From the NCBI GenBank assembly GCA_003427395.1, contig BFEA01000027.1, positions 3,467,044-3,496,454 of the forward strand: DNA of 29,411 nt. The letters are read 5' to 3'. Source of the DNA: Chara braunii (lineage: Eukaryota > Streptophyta > Charophyceae > Charales > Characeae). The position numbers and the translations under genes are program-made. Each line of letters starts with the position of its first letter. Position 1 is the stretch's first letter. Positions 18,387-26,700 of the stretch are shown here, piece by piece. Under the pieces are notes generated by a model, which saw only the letters and a program-made list of their open reading frames with translations, ran no database searches and was not told the DNA's origin.

Positions 18387-20296
18387 GGGTCGGTTGGTTG
18401 GTTGGTACGTCCACGACTATGCAGTACGTCCCACTGTCCATCCGCCGGTTCGTTTGGTATGTCCGGCTGTCCATTCGCCGGTTCGTTTGTTCTCCCAGCC
18501 TTCTGTTGATGCGTCTGGCTGCCATCCGGCTGTCCGTCCGCCAGTCGCTCTGTCTGTCCGTCGGTCCGTGCGACCGCTGGTCTGTCCTTCTGTTGGTGTG
18601 TCGGTCTATCCATTGATCTGTCTGTCTGTCTGTCTGTAGACCTTTGGTTGTCTGTCTTTCCCTCTCTGTTTACAATTCTGCTTCTGCATGTGGGAATGAT
18701 TGTAGCTCGGGCAAGTGGAGGATTGTGCGAAGAGCATTGTTCCCGTGTTTCTTTTTTCTGAAGGGGCCATATTCAGCTCACCTGGTCGTACGGTGGTTAT
18801 CCATATGATCTCTTCCTTTCTCTCCTTGTGATCACTTATGGGATGATGCGGCTGTTCTCTGTGGGACTTAGACACAGATGGATTGAAGGCCTTCTGAAGC
18901 ACTTCTCTAGGACAGCAGGCCGACCACTTTCTGCAGATGGATGGCTTGTCCTCTCGTCGTCAAGCAGCACGGTGTGGGTCCTGTCTCTTATACACATCTA
19001 GATGTGTATAAGAGACAGGAGAGAGAGAGAGAGAGAGAGATGTGGTGGTGGGGGATTAATTGCTGATTTTTTCTTTCTGTGTGATTGCTTGTGGGGTTCA
19101 GCTCATTTCAGGAGGTGATGATGCAGCTGTTCGTGTTTGGGATTTAGTCACGAAGTCTTGCATCGCATGTTTCAAGAAACACTTCTCGAGGGTAACAGAC
19201 CTCTCGCTTTCGGCAGATGGATGGCTTCTCCTGTCATCGAGCAGAGACAAGGTAAGATCCTGTTGCTATGTGGACTAAAAAACTGGGCAAAGCTTGTCCT
19301 CTCTCTTGCTTTACCATGCAGTTGGATTGAGCTTGCTTTCATTTCTCTTTGACATCAATGGACATGACCATTGATTAGAAGGATGTGTGCTGGAAGAGCT
19401 CCGTTCCACTGCATACGGATAAGAGCCTTGCGCTTTTGCCACATGTCATCATCAGCTAGTGACCTGGCTCCTGCCGCTGATTCCTTCACCTTCGCTGTCG
19501 TCTGTCTTCTCTATGTTCGTTTCTCTATGTTTCTTCTCTCTTTGCTTTTGTGAAGTTTTTCCTTCCGCTCACACTTTTTATTTCTGCAGCAGGTTGTTTA
19601 TTTTGGGCAAAAAGCTTAAACCGTGGGCATGGTAAAAATACACATGGCTTGTCCAGGCACAAAACTGTGGGCATGATCAAGGTAGCACACGGCTTGCCAG
19701 GTCGTTATGTATGTTGTAGGTCGATGCCCACGTTATCTTCCTTCTTCGGTCTTGGTTCAGGCAACGCCTCATTTGAAGTCGATGCTGAAAGTTAGCTTTT
19801 TTGTCAATCTCTTCTTTAGAATCTCTTATCAACGGCTAAGCAGTTGCAGTCGAAGTTACCCCATCACATCAGCTGCATTCCGCAAGTCTTTGTGCACTTC
19901 AGTCTTCTGGTCACCCTCTCATCAAGTGATGATGGGTCTATCATGGACGTCTGTAGTGGCAACGGGTTTCCCTTCGTGTAGAGGGCCATCATAGATGCAT
20001 TGCCTGGGTCTATATCATGGATGTCTGTAATGCCGGCTCCTGTGAAGATCGGTTTGGCTCTGGAGATGATTGTGTTTAGGATGTAGTAGGTAGCAGGACG
20101 TCTGTGGTTAAGGCATAAATACATATGCAACTTGTGGCTTCTATTGTTGCTTTCTAAAGTTGGTCAGTTGGCCTTGCCACTGATCTGACTTCGTGCACTC
20201 AGCTGCAGCTCAGACATGTACCTTTTGTGCCTGTAACTACCATGCACTCGCTTAACTATCGGTGCCTGATGATCTGCCTCTCATTCGCCGCCTGCC

Positions 20297-20339
<43 letters not shown>

Positions 20340-20702
20340 CCGTAGGTGGTGAATGTGTGGGATCTGCGCGACAATACCCTACTTCACACCGTGCCAGTCT
20401 TCGAGGCTGTGGAAGCTGTGGCTGCTGTTCAGGAGGGTAGTGGATTGCCGGGAGTTCGAACTGCACGCCCAACCTCAACTACAAAGAAGAAGCTGCAGCA
20501 GAAGAAAACGGACCAGCCATTACATTTCTTGACGGCTGGAGAGAGCGGTTTTCTAAAGATCTGGAAGGCGGACAGGTACAGATTGCTTGGCTGCCTCCTC
20601 CTCTCTTTATGAAGAGTGTGAATGCCATTGCTTTTTTCGGAATCTAGTTCTTGGAGGGTTAGTTTGGGATCTCTGTCTCGTCATTGTTTGCATTTCTGAT
20701 CT

Positions 20703-20759
<57 letters not shown>

Positions 20760-23700
20760 TCGAAGGTAATCATAATATGTTTGCTTCGTTGCTCTGATAT
20801 GTGTTCACTCAAATTCATTTTATTGGCAAAGGTAGGTTCCCTTCAAGACGTGACCAGGCTAAGAGGTAGCAAAACAGGGGATGATGTAGTGATTCGTAAC
20901 AAGACGAGTCTCTGCCTGTACCCATGGAGTATGACGAGTGTGAGTTTAATTGCTTTCTTTGGAGTCTAGTTCTTGGAGGACTGGCCTTCAGTCTCAGAAG
21001 AAATAGCATGCAATTCCCCTCCCCCCAACACCATCCCTCCTTTTGTGGGTTTGTGATTTGATTTTGTCCAGTTAATTCTAATGTGCTTGCTTGTCCTATG
21101 ATATGCGTTCTCTCTCAAACGCATAGTCGAAGTTTTTCCCCCAAACGTCAGCATGTTAGGGAGTCCAAAAGAGGGCCTGAGTTAGGGATATGTGACAATA
21201 GGAGTCTCTGCGCCAGCTGCATATTTCAGACAAGTATCAGTTGCAATGCCAATGTGGGCGGAGGAACTAGAGAATGAAGGTGAGGGGTGGGAGTGCCCAT
21301 GGTTAGCAAACAAACAAACCATGAACGCTGAACCCATGAGCTCTGGACCATGAATGAATACACGTGGTTAACAGGGGCTGTGATTTTCAGCGAACTTCGC
21401 ACTGAAACTGTCATATCCTCCTGTTTTTTTTTCCTGCTTTTTTTTCTTGATTTTTTTCGTGAAGCCTGAAAAAAAAGCAGGCAAGTGAGTGACCACCGAT
21501 CAGGAGTATTGAAAAGGAAGTTAGGGAAGGGAGGGGTGCGGAAGTTGTTGTGAATATCCGGCAAGGCATTGCATACACCTCGTGCCTGTTGTGCTGTCAT
21601 TGGCACCCTCCCTGTGACTTTTCGTGAAAAAGACCTCCATTGCTAAGCATGCTATTGTAGCGAAATGGGGCACATCTTGGTCCATCCATCGATTGATCTG
21701 TTAACGGTGAACTTCACCTTTTCTTTGCTTTCGCCTTTTCTTTGCTTTTGGCTTTTCTTTGCTTTTTGCTCATTTATGACCCATTGCATTGCTGTCATTT
21801 GGCAACTTGGATCGGATCAGTGCTACGTGTGTTTTTCACCAGAAGCAAGAAGACAGAGACGGGATGGGGTTGGCCGCCGTAGAGAAGGGTGCAAAAGAGG
21901 AGGATCGAGTAGTATCGGCTGCAGACAGCTTCACCGCGGCCATGATTATGCCTGACGGGAAGACAATCCTTGGGGTGACAGGGGATCAAAGGCTGGTATT
22001 TTACAAGCCCAAGGCGAAGAATGCAATGGAGGATGGTGAGGGTGAAGGAGCAGGAAGGGAGGAAGGCCTCAAGATGATCAAACAGTTGATCGGCAACAAT
22101 GATGAGATTACTGACCTGAAGTTTATTGGAAAAGAACTGGACCTGGTAGCAGTGGCCACTAATGCTGAGCAGGTCAGTTCAGCTTCTTGAGTTGCTCATC
22201 ACTGAAGAGTGCTGAAATACTGTTTGAACGAGAAAGAAAACACCTTTTTGATTGTTTCCAATGCATGCCATCAACATGGGGCTCTCAGGACAATTCTCTG
22301 GTGAGTCATGATTAGTGTTCTGGTTTTGCTGCATATCGATTCTGAATTCCAGATCTTATTTTGCACTGGAGGAGCGAAGTTGACTTCACTGCATTAGTCA
22401 ATCAGCCCCCCCCCCTCCGGCCCCTTCCCCCCCCAAAAAAAAAAAATAAAAATAAAAAATAAAAATAAAAAAATTGTTGTATATCTGAATGCAGGTCAGT
22501 GACTTCAAGTTTAAAATGGTTGACCCACACACAGATCAAGGGCTGCGACTTCAATGCCAATTCATGTGGCCAGGCGAGGATCAATGAGAATGGTGGTGTA
22601 GTCTACCTGGGTCATCATGCTGTACGTGTGTGGAAAGAGGAGCAAATGAGAGAACAACAGGCAGATATGTCATTCAATCTAAGAGAAGGACATCGAAGCA
22701 ACATGCCATCAATGTGGATACTTCACACGTGAATATAAGTTGATATTGCACAATAAAAGGAAAGATTGGGAGACAGTGAGGGGGGGAGATATGAAAGAGT
22801 ACACTCTGTCTCTCTCTCTCGCCAAGGCACAGACCCAGACACATGGACAGAATAGACAGCAAGGAGAACACAGTACTCCACTTTCGGGAACCAAAAAAAG
22901 CAGGCTTTCTCTCTCTCTCTCTCTCTGTCTCCCTCCCCCCCCCCCAACAGATAGGCAGAGTAGACACCAAGTAGAAGGTAGTGTTCGACTTTCAGCAACA
23001 AAAACTCTCATTCTCGTGATTTCACAACCATTCTTCTGCGGTCTGTGAAATGTTTCCACAACAGCATGAGCAAGCCATTCGCAGTGACGTAAGAATGCAT
23101 TGTGAATGCTAAAGAACAAGTGAATGAATGCATGCCAATGGATGTTTATAGGTTGAATGCCAAATGGAAGTCACTGAATCAGGTTGTGCTGCTTTCCAGG
23201 TGCGAAGATGATGAGGAAAACACACTCAGGCTGCTGAGCATTGGTTCTGCTGTGTTGTTGCTGACATGATCGGTGCAGATTCGGGTCTATAATATGGAAA
23301 CTTCAACCTGTGTGAGGTCCTTGGTTGGACACTCAGATATTGTTCTCTGCCTGGACGCCGGTGTGAGCATGACTGGGCGCGCACTTCTTGTCTCTGCTGG
23401 GAAGGATCACAGTGTGAGTGGTTGTCATTCAAATGCCCGGGCCATCAGTGTGGGAACCCTTTCTTCTATGCATTCTCCTTGTCAAATAATTTGTGCAACA
23501 GTGTCTGTCATCAAATGCTCCTATCCCTATAGAGCACAGATTGCCTGAAGCATCACCCTGCAGTCTGTCCTCGCCACACTGTCAACATGCGGGTATGATC
23601 TGGTTTGGTCAGCACGTAGCCCAGCAGTCTGACCACGTGCGGTAACACATCAGTGAATGCCAAGGAGGAGGAAGAGGTGGAGGAGGAGGAGCAGAAAGAG

Positions 23701-26700
23701 AAGAGGGAGCATAAGAATACGGATGATAAGAAAAAGGCAAAGAATATTAATTTGTTATTAAACCACCACCACCTCTCCCAGGCAACATCGATGATTGAAA
23801 TCGTAACATTCTGCAGACTTCAGATGAACAGTGCGCAGGGGGAATTTACCTTCGCAAAAGAGGCTCAGAGAATAAGAATAAGAATACGAATAGGAGTGCG
23901 GATGTGCATAAGAATAAGAGGAAGGATGGTGGTGAGTGGGTGTCAAGGTTTTTTGTGCTTTGAGGAAGGCTTGGAGTGGGTGGGGTTGGGGGGAGATGGG
24001 GGGCATGGTCGACTGGGGTGTGAGGGTCTGCAAGCGGGGAGGGCAGGGGGTGTTGGGGGCCCAGGTTTGCGTTGTAAGGTGGGTTAGGGGTGCTGGGAGT
24101 GTGTTGCCCGGGAGAGAGGCTGGTGAAGGAGTCTGGTGGGGATGTGTCTTCCAATTGTTTTCTGGTGAGGGTTGCAACAGGCCAACTTGCTATGTTGTAT
24201 GGTCCAGGGGGTGAATGCTTACCGTTATTCTCCCCTCCCTTCTCCCCTGATTCTCTTCCAGATTGTGCTCCTGGGGTTGCCAATGTGCAGTTTAGGGCCT
24301 GAACTTTAGTGTTTGAGCTGCCTGTGTCAGAATTCGGAGAGACCATCAGCTTAGGCTGGTCGCACATCAGTTTATAATTGTAGGTGAAAAGCGGGGCTCA
24401 GCATTGAGAAGCTTAGGCTGTCTGCCCTGTAGTGCGAATGGTTGTTGCTCTGAGAGGTGGGAGCAAAGGGGGATGATAGAAATAGAAATAGACCCACCCT
24501 ACTGGATTTTCATTACTAAAAGCATGCACTCCTGCCGTGGAAGAAAAAGAGTTCCACAAAACCAACATCTCTACGAAGGGAATGGCACATGGGGGGTCAT
24601 TTGTTCTTCTTGACATTTTGCATTTCTGAGGATGTACCGGCACACAAACTTTCGTCATGCTTTGTTTGTTTGTTTGTTTGTTTGTTGTGGGAGAGATCTT
24701 GGTAGACAGTGCTTGCAGCAAGTCACGCAAGAACGTCATGTGGAGTCAAATAGCAGTTTTTTTTATATATTTTATTTTAATATGGTTATAGGTTGATCCG
24801 CATGTCGAGTCAATGAAAATCCTCTAAGCAGATGACATCGTGACACCTGTTGGATGGATTTGCTACTCATGGCTTGTTGAGCGTTCTGAACACTCTTTGT
24901 GGTGATGGTTTTCTACTTACTTGCCCTGTAATGTCGAAAGGCAGCTGGTGAAGAAGCAAGAAAGGAACTAAATGAACATGCATCATGAGCACCAAATAAG
25001 ATCAGGAAAGATTATTACAATAATATTACTGCGGTTGTCTCAGGCTGGTTGTTTGCATTTGGCAGGTACGTGTATGGGACGTGGAGACGGGTGCATGTGT
25101 TGCTGTCGCAGTAGGGCACATGGCAGCTGTCAGTGCCGTTGTGCTGTCACGAAAACGGCGTGATTTTATCATCAGTGGGGGAAGGTAAGCTTTACATAAT
25201 CAGATGCTAGCTCCAAACCATGGTCATCCTTTGCTTACCTTGTCATAGCTTCCTAAACCATAGCCAGCTATGACAGATTGGATATAGAAGGAGGTGGACC
25301 TTCCTGTTGTAGCCTCCAACTCCACTAGCAGAAGAATGGTAGCATTCTGCCTGCCGCAAGTGCGCGTGCTTACGCTTGACCTATCATAGCTAGAAGTCAT
25401 GTAAGGGCTGGGCTGACCACGGCGTTGTTCCAGCAGCCTGCTCCATTCATGGGGGGCAATGGCCTCTTGTGGTGGGATATTAGCTGTGTGCATTCTGCCC
25501 TTGGTACAATAGAAAACCTAGCCTGTATACTATCTGCAGGGCCTGCTCCTAGGTCCGCGCTGGCTGCAGAGCCCAGGACAAGGCCTGGTGCTATTGCATT
25601 GCTGGAAAATTGCCCCTCGCTCCCCTAAATTTTGTTTCTCTGTCCTTCAAGCTTTGGAATTAGCAAGTCAACCCTTGCAAGACTTTTCTCATACCTGCCT
25701 TTCCACTGTCAGCTGATGAAGGTAGACCTCAAAGTTCAGCAGCTTTCTGCAGGTAATAACATCTCCCGTGTCCTCAATCCATTCATGGACATGCCCAAGG
25801 AATCATTCAGTCGGAGATGAGAACAAAACTTTGAAAATTGCACATACGGGCATGCATTGTAAGAACCCTAGAAATGTCAAGAAAAACACAAAAGAGAGGG
25901 GAAAAAATAAACATCAACAGATTGCGGAAGTAACATTAAAAAACACAGAAGAGAGCAGACAAAACCAGTGCTGGACAGTCACCCGAGTTGGCATGCAAGG
26001 GTGCACCCACCAGAGGACCAGGCGGCTCAAAAACAGTAGCTTGGATCCATACTTTCTGGCCGCAGACCTCCTCCATGCTAGCATGGATTCGAACCGGTAC
26101 CCTTTGCCACAAGAGCCAAGTCTCTTAACCACTACAGCCAGCACACCGTGTTTAAAAGTGGAACCATACTGGTTGTAATATCCACCCCACCCCTCCAAGG
26201 CTGTAGTGTCCTTCACTCACTCACTCACTCACTCACTCGCTCACTCGCTCACTCACTCACTCACTCACCCACTCACTCACTCACTCGCTCACTCACTCAC
26301 TCACTCACTCACTCACTCACTCACTCACTCACTCACTCACTCACTCACTCACTAACACACACACAACACCTTACGTATGCGTCAGTAGTCGCACACTTCG
26401 CGCCAATCCAGTACATGACCCCCACTGCTCCATTGCCCTGGTCACACACATGGGACTCCCCGCGGGTTCCACGGGAGCTTCCTCAGTAGTTTGGATCCAT
26501 ACTTTCTGGCCGCAGACATCCTTTGTGCAAAGCACGGATTCGAACCAGCGTCCTTGGCCACAGAGCCAAGTCTCTGAAATCACCACTACCTTCCCCTCAA
26601 ATCGGCTGCGGGGTGGGTCCCCGCACGTTTAGGTGGCCGAAATGAAACGACGGCTGCCGATGAAATTTATCAATGGCGGCTGCCGTTCAGCCCAGCCCCT

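Larger units (their letters stand above)
18185..19101 (+). other. UTP13 intron 2, containing artefactual adapter
   Basis: 917 bp as assembled. It carries a poly-C run, a decayed TGTC tetranucleotide array (18346-18650), a degenerate exon-3 look-alike (18838-18980), the 38-bp adapter (18981-19018) and a GA run. The true length and content of this intron cannot be trusted. Confidence 0.75.

Noticed and set aside
18346-18639. CRISPR-like regular repeat
   Set aside because: Simple tetranucleotide microsatellite with decay; no spacers and a eukaryotic context.
23653-24087. Glu/Lys-rich frame as a possible extra UTP13 exon
   Set aside because: The family has no insertion between KDHS and VRVWD; exons 6 and 7 join in phase without it.
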